DNA of 6,504 nt from an uncultured Oscillospiraceae bacterium (GCA_900758315.1 CAAERF010000517.1:1-6504), one strand, 5' to 3'; shown: positions 1 through 5,773, numbered from the stretch's first letter. The notes: a model not told the origin generated them from the sequence alone. A program made the numbers and translations.

Positions 1-5
1 AAAAA

Positions 6-647
6 ATGAGAAAAAAGATTCTGAAAGTGTTTTTTGTGATATTGACAGGTATCACGGTGACCCTGACAGGATGTGAATTGTCAGGAAGCAACGAATCCGC
101 GCAAACGGAAAGCGAAAGTGGTAAGGATGCTGTAAAGTTTATTCCAAATCTTACTACGGCTGTTACCAGGAAGCCAACGCCCACAGCTGTGGCAGCAAAT
201 CCAGGAGACAGTGTGCAGAATCAACAGTCTGGAAATAACGCAGAAGCGGAAATTTACCAAAGCCAGGGAGATCCCGCAGATCAGGAATCTGCACAGGAAG
301 AAACTTATGATATCCAATATATCACTGGTAATATTCTGTATTCCGATGAAAATACGATAACAGTAGAAGTGGGCGAATCAGGAAATTATTATAATATGGT
401 TTTTAATATAGAAAACGCCGTCCTGAATATAGCTAATGGGAGTGCTGTACGATCCGGACTGAATGTTGACCTGGAGTATTATAGTCAGAATAACGTTAAT
501 ATAGTAATCATGCTTACGAGTGATGGGGAGGAATATTTACCTTCCAGTACATTAGAGGAAGCGCAGAAAATGACCGACGAATATGTACCTGATGTGAGTG
601 AATCGGAAAACGAAGATTTTGAAGATACCTCTCCCAGTGAATATTAG
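6..647 (+). CDS. Putative lipoprotein with disordered linker and small beta-rich C-terminal domain
   Basis: 213 residues; function not recognised. The N-terminus is a lipoprotein signal: basic MRKK, a hydrophobic stretch at residues 7-20 and lipobox LTGC with Cys23 as the expected lipidation site, so the mature protein should be anchored on the outer face of the membrane. Residues 24-100 are rich in Ser, Glu, Gln, Asn and Thr/Pro with no hydrophobic core, so they are probably a flexible spacer. Residues about 104-172 look folded, with alternating beta-type hydrophobics (ITGNIL, NTITVEV, VDLEYYS, VNIVIML), resembling small OB-like/DUF5666-like domains of secreted Firmicutes proteins; this is a resemblance, not an assignment. 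Residues 173-213 form an acidic tail. The ATG at 6 is chosen because it gives an ideal signal peptide, but the ribosome binding site falls outside the window. The gene converges with the lysin gene and shares a terminator with it. The domain recalls part of the secreted protein at the right end of the window. Confidence 0.85.
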   Translation: MRKKILKVFFVILTGITVTLTGCELSGSNESAQTESESGKDAVKFIPNLTTAVTRKPTPTAVAANPGDSVQNQQSGNNAEAEIYQSQGDPADQESAQEETYDIQYITGNILYSDENTITVEVGESGNYYNMVFNIENAVLNIANGSAVRSGLNVDLEYYSQNNVNIVIMLTSDGEEYLPSSTLEEAQKMTDEYVPDVSESENEDFEDTSPSEY

Positions 648-667
648 ATTTTCTCGCATTTTCTCGG

Positions 668-695
668 AAAAGGCACTGCATATGCAGCGCCTTTT
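668..695. terminator. Bidirectional intrinsic terminator between convergent genes
   Basis: An inverted repeat pairs 668-681 with 682-695, with a single A-C mismatch (675/688). The centre is the self-complementary CTGCATATGCAG at 676-687, so the real loop must open a few central pairs. On the + strand the stem ends in TTTTT (692-696), 21 bases after the lipoprotein stop. On the - strand it ends in TTTT (671-668), about 40 bases after the lysin stop. Its position between two convergent stops supports use by both genes; the + strand direction looks stronger. Confidence 0.8.
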
Positions 696-702
696 TCTCA
701 GG

Positions 703-719
703 TGCGCTCGTCAGGCGCA
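703..719. repeat. Small inverted repeat near the lysin 3' end
   Basis: TGCGC at 703-707 pairs with GCGCA at 715-719 around a 7-base loop. No T-tract follows on either strand, so it is not a terminator by itself. It lies between the lysin stop and the shared terminator and could add 3'-end structure to the lysin mRNA. Confidence 0.35.
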
Positions 720-732
720 TGTTCAAAAATCG

Positions 733-2520
733 TTAAACACCTGCAAGCTTTGCAAAAGTATCTCTTCCCGCAATTCCATCCGCAGTTAATCTCTTAGAAG
801 TCTGGAATTTTTTCACACCTTGCTTTGTGGCGGCTCCAAAGGCATTATCAATCCCGTTATTCAGGGTAATACCATGAGCATAAAGACCAATCTGCAGAAC
901 TCCGACATAAAGGTTATTGGCCCCTTCTGAAAGCACATGAGCAGCACAGGCATTGGATGTGTTTGTTCCCCAGATGCCATCGGTTGTAAGGCCAGTGCCG
1001 TATACGGAATTAAGTGCAGTCTGGATTGCTTTAATATATGCTTTCTGACTCGCAGATCCCCAGATACCGTCTACAGTCAATCCGGCTTTGAACTTTGAGT
1101 TCAATGCAGTCTGAGCTGTTTTAACTGCGGAGGAACCTGTGGAAGCAGTTCCTTTGCCTACATAATCCTGATGCATATAACCGATTCCGATTCCAGACAC
1201 TTTCACATGAACCCATACACCAGAGTTGGTTCCATCTAGCTCAAGGCTGGTTCCCTTTGATACCGTACCCATGATGGCTCCGCCTGGCGTCTGACGTACA
1301 TAAACGCCATCTCCAGTACATACCCCAGTGCTTTTCGTTGTCCAGGTAGAAGGAGTTGTTGTTTCGCCAGAGTTATTAATGGAATTAATAATACTATAAT
1401 CCGGCCTGGCGAATCTTGTACCGGAGGACGCACTCAATGTACGGTTTCTCTGATATACGCCGATCCCTTCAGCTACCACACCGGAACCGTCATTTGTATT
1501 GCCTTCAATGGTAGTATAAGAATTACCACTAACAGCAATAACAAGTCCAGTATGATTAAATACCGACCCATTATGATACATTACGATGTCTCCAGCTTTC
1601 GGCGTAGAATAATTGGTAAATTTGGTTGAAATGTTTGGAACACTTATATACGGCCAATGCTTTAATAATTCCGAAGCCTTCGACTTGTTAAAGGCTTTCA
1701 TAAATACCCAGCTTATAAAGCAGGCACACCATGCCTGACCCTGGTATTCTGGTGCAACATCCCGCCAATACTTTGTATAATTAGCGGTTCCTGCATTTGC
1801 GGTCTTGCTGTCAAGATTTGCATTCGATGCTTTCTCACGATAACCGATTTCTGCTTTTGCAATATTTATCGCTGCCTGAATTGCATCGGATGCTGTCACC
1901 TTATAATTAGTGATATAGGTCTTTAATGCATTATATACCATTTTCTGTCGGCTCTTATATGCTCCGACCTGATTTCCGGTATCTGTCTGGCAGGCAGTAT
2001 AAAGATGATCCAGTGTGTAAGGCTTTGTAGTCTTGGCAAGAATCCTTTTCACCGCAGAAAGTCCACCCTGATGGCGAAAATTTGCACACATCATTTTGGC
2101 ATCCATTGCTGTAACGCCCAGAGAAGCTGCTTCCTTCACATAAGTTTCCATCTGTCCATCCATAAGCTGATCCTGGCAGCGATGACCAACTGTTGAATTG
2201 ATAATATGTACAATTGCCTTCGCTTTTGCCGAGGTTTTTGAGAGCTGATAGTTTGACCAGTCTGTTTTATTAAGATCCGCCGCGACACCGGCCGTATCAT
2301 ACTTGCTGAAAGTTGCGGCATCAGTAGTTTTAATCTTAAGAAGAAGTGTACGAGCCTCATTGCCATACCACTGTCCGGCACCGATTGTGATCGCATGTTC
2401 CGCAGAACTGTTGGTATATGCTTCCGTAAAATCAGCATAGTCCTTTTGTCCATATACTTGTCCGCCAGTTTCCACTGCATAAATAATATTTCGCATTACA
2501 AGTTTTTCATGATCTGTCAT
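733..2520 (-). CDS. Multidomain endolysin-like cell-wall hydrolase (lysozyme-like + CHAP + SH3b + peptidoglycan-binding repeats)
   Basis: 595 residues, predicted to cut peptidoglycan at two kinds of bond. Residues 1-205 resemble a lysozyme-like glycosidase domain, with Glu17 in AVETGG as candidate catalytic acid and ITIGAGQWYG (44-53) recalling the TIGxG segment of phage lysozymes. Residues about 211-376 form a CHAP/NlpC-like cysteine hydrolase: Cys265 in AWCACF, His323 in FNHTGLV and the EGNTND segment (339-344) give the expected Cys/His/polar order. Residues 393-457 are SH3b-like (GVYVRQTPGG, WVHVKV, GYMHQDYVG). Residues about 465-595 are peptidoglycan-binding repeats with DGIWG at 484 and 514, FGAATKQGVKKFQ from 561 and DGIAG at 581. 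There is no signal peptide or transmembrane segment; the start MTDHEKL has a good AAGGAG site 10 bases upstream, so the leaderless start is probably real. That is typical of holin-dependent phage lysins, yet no holin or phage structural gene is visible. Domain calls 2-4 are firm; the first is inferred from motifs. Confidence 0.88.
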   Translation of the reverse strand: MTDHEKLVMRNIIYAVETGGQVYGQKDYADFTEAYTNSSAEHAITIGAGQWYGNEARTLLLKIKTTDAATFSKYDTAGVAADLNKTDWSNYQLSKTSAKAKAIVHIINSTVGHRCQDQLMDGQMETYVKEAASLGVTAMDAKMMCANFRHQGGLSAVKRILAKTTKPYTLDHLYTACQTDTGNQVGAYKSRQKMVYNALKTYITNYKVTASDAIQAAINIAKAEIGYREKASNANLDSKTANAGTANYTKYWRDVAPEYQGQAWCACFISWVFMKAFNKSKASELLKHWPYISVPNISTKFTNYSTPKAGDIVMYHNGSVFNHTGLVIAVSGNSYTTIEGNTNDGSGVVAEGIGVYQRNRTLSASSGTRFARPDYSIINSINNSGETTTPSTWTTKSTGVCTGDGVYVRQTPGGAIMGTVSKGTSLELDGTNSGVWVHVKVSGIGIGYMHQDYVGKGTASTGSSAVKTAQTALNSKFKAGLTVDGIWGSASQKAYIKAIQTALNSVYGTGLTTDGIWGTNTSNACAAHVLSEGANNLYVGVLQIGLYAHGITLNNGIDNAFGAATKQGVKKFQTSKRLTADGIAGRDTFAKLAGV

Positions 2521-2530
2521 TGTGTTTTTT

Positions 2531-2536
2531 CTCCTT
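2531..2536 (-). promoter_or_regulatory. Shine-Dalgarno site of the lysin gene
   Basis: On the - strand this reads AAGGAG (within AAAAGGAGAAAA), 10 bases before the ATG at 2520. The spacing is slightly long but acceptable. It fixes the start at 2520 and so supports the absence of a signal peptide. Confidence 0.75.
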
Positions 2537-2547
2537 TTGAAATTTTG

Positions 2548-2569
2548 GAATTTGCAAATTCATTTTATA
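2548..2569 (-). promoter_or_regulatory. Perfect 14-bp palindrome overlapping the presumed lysin promoter start
   Basis: Bases 2548-2561 are the perfect palindrome GAATTTGCAAATTC. Immediately upstream on the - strand is TATAAA (2569-2564), a possible -10 box, so transcription would begin inside the palindrome. That is a classical operator position for a dimeric repressor. No convincing -35 lies 16-18 bases further up, so the promoter call is weak. AT-rich sequence makes short palindromes commoner, although 14 perfect bases including a central GC are still notable. Confidence 0.4.
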
Positions 2570-2859
2570 AGGAGAAAAATAGTCTCAAAATGTAAACCGC
2601 TAATCAAGATTTTTGACAAAAAAGTGCCGTGAAATCCAATGAGCAGAAGTGCAAAAGCAGGATTCATGTTCGGCAAGTGATGAAGAGCAAATTTGATGGC
2701 TGAAAACGAAAAAAGCCCTTGGGCTGTACCGTATGCTACTGCGCAATGACTTTTGAGAATGAAAATGAGACAGTTGTTACTGTTGGAAGACTTTTAGGTG
2801 TTGTTAGTGCCAGAAATATATTATGGGGTGTTATATGAGGTAAAATAAAGAAGTAAAGG

Positions 2860-2888
2860 TTGACAACAAGGATAAACGATATGTCAAT
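2860..2888 (+). promoter_or_regulatory. Candidate asnB promoter
   Basis: A perfect -35 hexamer TTGACA lies at 2860-2865. The best-spaced -10 (17 bases) is the poor GTCAAT at 2883-2888, matching the consensus at three of six positions. If used, the asnB leader would be about 130 bases and would contain the hairpin at 2967-3006. No T-box sequence is seen in this leader. Confidence 0.3.
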
Positions 2889-2966
2889 GTAACTATTGAC
2901 TGTATAGATGGGAATGGGATGAGGGGAATACCTCTTAGATGTCCTTACCTCTATACCATAAAAAGA

Positions 2967-3006
2967 AATAAGTCTGTAAGAGATTTCTCTTGCTTACAAA
3001 CTTATT
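2967..3006 (+). promoter_or_regulatory. Long interrupted hairpin in the asnB leader
   Basis: AATAAGT (2967-2973) pairs with ACTTATT (3000-3006). After a 2x2 internal loop (CT/AA), GTAAG (2976-2980) pairs with CTTAC (2993-2997). AGA/TCT then close a small TTTC loop with a two-base bulge. The hairpin ends 9 bases before the asnB Shine-Dalgarno GGAG. No T-tract follows, so it is not a terminator. It may stabilise the mRNA, modulate translation or bind a protein. Confidence 0.5.
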
Positions 3007-3025
3007 ATACGAGATGGAGAAAAGC

Positions 3026-4858
3026 ATGTGCGGAATTTGTGGATTTTTCGGAAAGAAAAAGAACAAAAGAGAGATTGTGGAAAAAATGAAGGAAAAGCTG
3101 GTACATCGAGGTCCAGATGCGCAGGGCAGTTTTGTAAATGACAGCGTGGCCCTTGGATTTCGCCGCCTGAGTATCATCGACCTGGAAGGCGGCCTGCAGC
3201 CTATGAAAAGCAGCAGTCAGAACCTGACAGTGGTGTTTAACGGAGAAATCTATAATTACCAGGAACTGCGGGAGCAGATGGAACGGGAAAAGAAGATTCT
3301 TTTTGTCACCCGCTCGGACACGGAGACGCTGGTGAATGGTCTTGAGGCTTATGGTCCGGCGTTTGTGGAGCAGCTTCGTGGAATGTTTGCCTTCGCCGTC
3401 TGGAATGAGAAAAAAGAAGAACTGATGCTGGCGAGGGATTTTTTCGGAATCAAGCCGTTGTTTTACACAGTGGTGGATGGAAATTTCGTGTTTGCGTCGG
3501 AGATTAAGAGCATCCTGCAGTTCCCGGGCGTCCCGAAAAAGTTGAATGAACGGGCGCTGGAGCAGTATCTTTCTTTTCAGTATTCCGTGCTGGAGGAAAC
3601 TTTTTTTGAGGGAATCTACCGCCTTCCGCCGGGCTGTATGCTGTTTTACCGCCAGGGAAAGTATGAAATCTGCAGATATTTTCAGCCGAAGCTACAGCCC
3701 GAGGCGGGGTGTTCGCTGGCGGATATGGAGAAAAAACTGGAGAGCGTGCTTAAAAAATCCGTCCGCCGCCATATGGTCAGTGATGTGGAAGTGGGAACTT
3801 TCTTGTCCGGCGGTGTGGATTCGGGTTTTATTGCCGTGTTGTCCGGGGCAAAAATGGCGTTTACGGTGGGATTTCTGGATGGGAACAGCGGCTACAACGA
3901 GGAAAACAGGGCCAGGGAGGTGGCCCGGTATGCGCATCTTTCTTATCACATGCATACTATCGGGAAAAAGGAGTTCTGGGATGTGCTTCCAAAGGTAATG
4001 TACGCCCTCGACGAGCCCAGCGGTGATGCTTCTGCCGTCGCCATGTATTTTTTGGCTGCCAAGGCGTCTCGTTATGTGAAGGTGGTGCTCTCCGGGGAGG
4101 GTGCGGACGAACTATTTGGCGGTTATAATATCTACCGGGAGCCTCTGGCTCTTCAGAAAGTGGCCTGGATTCCTGAAAAGATCCGGCGTGCGGTTTCCCG
4201 GCAGGCGAAAAAACTGCCGGACCGCCGCGGCAAGAGCTTTCTGATCCGGGCCGGCCAACGGGTGGAGGAACGGTTTATCGGGAACGCCCATATTTTCACC
4301 GACGAGGAGCGCCGGGAGCTTTTGAAAAATCCGACCGACACGCCGTCCTGTCAGGAGTTTCTGCGAAAGACTTATGAAGAAGCCGCCGGGCTTTCCGACC
4401 CGGAGAAAATGCAGAACATCGACCTGAAATACTGGCTGGCCGGGGATATTTTGCAGAAAACCGACCGCATGAGCATGGCCCATTCGCTGGAGGTGCGCGT
4501 GCCCTTCCTGGACCGGGATGTGTTCGAGGCTGTCCGGACACTTCCGCCGGAGGCAAAATTTGCCCACGGAAAGACGAAGTATCTGTTTAGGAAGGTGGCC
4601 CGGAAATACATCCCGGAAGACACGGCCGCGCGGAAAAAGCTGGGATTTCCGGTGCCTGTCCGTGTCTGGCTGCGGGACGACGACTGGTACGGGAGAGTTA
4701 AAAAAATGTTTCAAAGCCCCATATCCCGTCAGTATTTCCACACGGAAAAGCTGACGGCGCTTCTGGAGGAGCATCACGCGGGAAAGAAGGACAACAGCCG
4801 GAAAATCTGGACGGTGCTGGCGTTTTTGTTCTGGTATCAGGAATATTTTGATGAGTAA
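3026..4858 (+). CDS. asnB: Asparagine synthetase B, glutamine-hydrolysing
   Basis: 610 residues, full length for the family. It converts aspartate, glutamine and ATP to asparagine, glutamate, AMP and PPi in the cytoplasm. The N-terminal class II glutaminase begins MCGICGFFG, so Cys2 becomes the N-terminal nucleophile after Met removal. HRGPD (27-31), Arg46/47, FNGEIYNY (71-78, Asn72-Gly73) and SDTE (97-100, Asp98) match glutamine-binding positions of E. coli AsnB. The synthetase half has the ATP pyrophosphatase loop SGGVDS (261-266), LDEPSGDAS (328-336), SGEGADELFGGY (356-367) and DRMSMAHSLEVRVPFLD (480-496). No key residue is missing. The ATG at 3026 is chosen over a longer TTG-started reading from 2990 because Cys2 must be N-terminal and GGAG lies 6 bases upstream. 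Sampled lines are about 53-67% GC against roughly 20-47% in flanks, suggesting transfer or a different history. Homologues can instead amidate cell-wall diaminopimelate (LtsA, B. subtilis AsnB); sequence alone does not decide. Confidence 0.96.
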   Translation: MCGICGFFGKKKNKREIVEKMKEKLVHRGPDAQGSFVNDSVALGFRRLSIIDLEGGLQPMKSSSQNLTVVFNGEIYNYQELREQMEREKKILFVTRSDTETLVNGLEAYGPAFVEQLRGMFAFAVWNEKKEELMLARDFFGIKPLFYTVVDGNFVFASEIKSILQFPGVPKKLNERALEQYLSFQYSVLEETFFEGIYRLPPGCMLFYRQGKYEICRYFQPKLQPEAGCSLADMEKKLESVLKKSVRRHMVSDVEVGTFLSGGVDSGFIAVLSGAKMAFTVGFLDGNSGYNEENRAREVARYAHLSYHMHTIGKKEFWDVLPKVMYALDEPSGDASAVAMYFLAAKASRYVKVVLSGEGADELFGGYNIYREPLALQKVAWIPEKIRRAVSRQAKKLPDRRGKSFLIRAGQRVEERFIGNAHIFTDEERRELLKNPTDTPSCQEFLRKTYEEAAGLSDPEKMQNIDLKYWLAGDILQKTDRMSMAHSLEVRVPFLDRDVFEAVRTLPPEAKFAHGKTKYLFRKVARKYIPEDTAARKKLGFPVPVRVWLRDDDWYGRVKKMFQSPISRQYFHTEKLTALLEEHHAGKKDNSRKIWTVLAFLFWYQEYFDE

Positions 4859-4940
4859 AAATAATAAGAATAACCCAAAAAAGATTGTAAAAATAGATTT
4901 TGAAAGTATTTTTGGTAATGATGGCGGGAAGCAGCTGTAA
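4851..4940 (+). CDS. Small ORF translationally coupled to asnB, unknown function
   Basis: 29 codons beginning MSKNNKNNPKK and ending GNDGGKQL. Its ATG overlaps the asnB stop (ATGAGTAA, 8 bases shared), and AGGAA lies 7 bases upstream inside asnB, so translational coupling is plausible. The N-terminal half is Lys/Asn-rich and very AT-rich, unlike asnB. A -1 shift at GGG-A (4926-4929) would continue as EAAVKYIASVVRIIC and onward to a stop at 4997-4999, giving about 49 residues: a basic head followed by a hydrophobic or amphipathic helix. That stop lies inside the terminator stem, as is common for a real last gene of an operon. I recognise no family. It may be intact as 29 residues, a frameshifted 49-residue protein, or chance. 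Confidence 0.4.
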   Translation: MSKNNKNNPKKIVKIDFESIFGNDGGKQL

Positions 4941-4985
4941 AATATATAGCTTCTGTAGTGAGGATTATATGCAGGATGGAAATTG

Positions 4986-5018
4986 GGAATATTGTTTAAA
5001 TACAATATTCCTTTTTTT
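4986..5018 (+). terminator. Strong intrinsic terminator of the asnB operon
   Basis: A perfect 10-bp stem, GGAATATTGT (4986-4995) with ACAATATTCC (5002-5011), encloses the loop TTAAAT and is followed by seven T's (5012-5018). It lies about 130 bases after the asnB stop and immediately after the small coupled ORF or its frameshifted extension. Confidence 0.92.
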
Positions 5019-5065
5019 ATAGATATAAGAAACCTTTGATTATGAACAAAAAAATAAAAAATAAG

Positions 5066-5094
5066 TTTACATTTTTATGCCCAGATACTCTTTA
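5066..5094 (+). promoter_or_regulatory. Weak candidate promoter of the sigma-like gene
   Basis: TTTACA at 5066-5071 and TCTTTA at 5089-5094 are separated by 17 bases, just upstream of the AAAAGGG ribosome binding site. The -10 is poor and the region is extremely AT-rich, so chance matches are expected. A sigma factor that drives its own gene could also use a non-consensus promoter here. Confidence 0.2.
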
Positions 5095-5100
5095 AAAAAT

Positions 5101-5185
5101 AAAAGGGTATATGATGCAGGGATATAAAGATTTGGTATACAGGCAAAAAATGATTCAAAATACATGCAAAGCTTACTTTGCATAA
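5101..5185 (+). other. Ribosome binding site and likely displaced N-terminus of the sigma-like gene
   Basis: AAAAGGG (5101-5107) precedes two tandem ATGs at 5111 and 5114, the second with good 6-base spacing. They open a 24-codon frame (MMQGYKDLVYRQKMIQN...) that stops at 5183-5185. Switching to the -1 frame at the A6 run 5145-5150, or restoring one A there, gives YKDLVYRQKNDSKY joined directly to MQSLLCIMEPLVKSYAKK. This matches the usual start of small sigma-70 proteins, where a short helix and a 'K-N-G/D-x' turn precede the 'ePLIkkyAkk' helix. The ATG at 5164 has no ribosome binding site of its own. Confidence 0.6.
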
Positions 5186-5622
5186 TGGAACCTTTAGTAA
5201 AATCATATGCAAAAAAAATATTCTTTCTAGATTGGGATGACGCAACTCAAGAATTGAATTTGGCAATTATAGAAGCAGTAAAAACAATCGCCACTTGTGA
5301 AGACGATTATCAGTGTTTGAAATTCATTACCAATTCAGTGAAATATAAATTTGCTCATCTTTGCAAGAGAAACTTAAAAAAAGAAAAATACGAATGTGCA
5401 TATATGGATAATGAAGGTGATTTACAAGAAAGCTATAGAGCGGATTATTCATCTGTGGAATTAGCATTTGATCTAAAAAATATAACCTTAAAAATGACTT
5501 CAAACCAAAGGGATATTTTAAAATACTTGATTTTAGGGTGGTCAGATAGTGAAATCGCATCTTTCTTACACTTTAGCCGTCAATATGTAAACAGAGAAAA
5601 GAAAAAATATATCAATTTCTGA
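5164..5622 (+). CDS. Small sigma-70-like RNA polymerase sigma factor (regions 2 and 4), N-terminus apparently frame-displaced
   Basis: 152 residues from the first ATG in this frame. Residues about 5-75 resemble sigma region 2: MEPLVKSYAKK, then DWDDATQELNLAIIEAV (23-39), the usual 'd.eDa.QE..laiieAi' core segment, followed by a Lys-rich helix. Residues about 97-150 are a region-4-like helix-turn-helix: MTSNQRDILKYLILGWSDSEIASFL, then FSRQYVNREKKK as recognition helix. It should bind core polymerase and redirect it to specific promoters. Small clostridial relatives of this architecture (TcdR/BotR/UviA type) control toxins, bacteriocins and their holin-like exporters; membership of that group is a guess. 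With the upstream segment joined across the A6 run the protein would be about 170 residues, closer to family length. GC is very low (about 25% in a sampled line). It is transcribed away from asnB after a terminator and converges with the secreted-protein gene. The sigma-like call is firm; the exact start and whether it is functional are not. Confidence 0.75.
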   Translation: MQSLLCIMEPLVKSYAKKIFFLDWDDATQELNLAIIEAVKTIATCEDDYQCLKFITNSVKYKFAHLCKRNLKKEKYECAYMDNEGDLQESYRADYSSVELAFDLKNITLKMTSNQRDILKYLILGWSDSEIASFLHFSRQYVNREKKKYINF

Positions 5623-5735
5623 AATGATTTTTTACATAAATAGTAAGTGCTGAATTATTGCTTGAATTTGTGACATAAACATATTTGCAGCAGTCAAAAG
5701 AAGAAGCAACATGTTTGAAAGAAAAATTAAGTCAA

Positions 5736-5773
5736 AAATGCCGCAGCCTTTGAAAATATTGGCTGCGGCATTT
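5736..5773. terminator. Bidirectional intrinsic terminator between the sigma-like gene and the secreted-protein gene
   Basis: A perfect 13-bp stem pairs 5736-5748 with 5761-5773, with TGCCGCAGCC/GGCTGCGGCA as its GC-rich core and a 12-base loop. On the - strand it ends in TTTTT (5738-5734), about 60 bases after the secreted-protein stop; on the + strand it ends in TTT then A-rich sequence. It sits between two convergent genes and is best suited to the - strand gene. Confidence 0.88.

Larger units (their letters stand above)
2580..3025. other. Gene-poor interval with possible decayed coding fragments
   Basis: About 450 bases without a convincing intact gene. A 30-codon ORF at 2746-2838 (+) begins MTFENENE and ends ILWGVI, but has no ribosome binding site. 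A frame open from 2844 to 3086 without a start codon near its beginning reads protein-like at first (KVDNKDKRYVNVTIDC), then turns irregular and runs into asnB in the wrong frame. Bases 2709-2725 hold AGCCCTTGGGCT preceded by A's, which on the - strand is a small stem followed by TTTTTT, a possible weak terminator. The mixture suggests remnants of genes lost between the lysin and asnB, but nothing here can be named. Confidence 0.4.

Noticed and set aside
2990..3025. Upstream TTG start extending asnB by 12 residues
   Set aside because: The catalytic Cys must follow the initiator Met directly; the ATG at 3026 has a good GGAG site, and the extension would also lie within a hairpin arm.
2860..3025. 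T-box or other known riboswitch in the asnB leader
   Set aside because: No T-box consensus, no terminator/antiterminator pair and no T-tract before the gene.
3026..4858. Lasso-peptide cyclase (an AsnB-like enzyme) with the small ORF as precursor
   Set aside because: The glutaminase Cys2 and all synthetase motifs are intact, no protease or leader-binding partner is present, and the small ORF lacks the Thr-Gly...Asp/Glu core pattern of lasso precursors.
4112..5005. Long open frame of 297 codons on the - strand opposite asnB
   Set aside because: It is antisense to a conserved gene, its residue pattern mirrors asnB codons, and it crosses the strong terminator.
5042..5095. 17-codon ORF (MNKKIKNK...) upstream of the sigma-like gene
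   Set aside because: No ribosome binding site, very AT-rich, and overlaps the probable promoter; a chance ORF is likelier.
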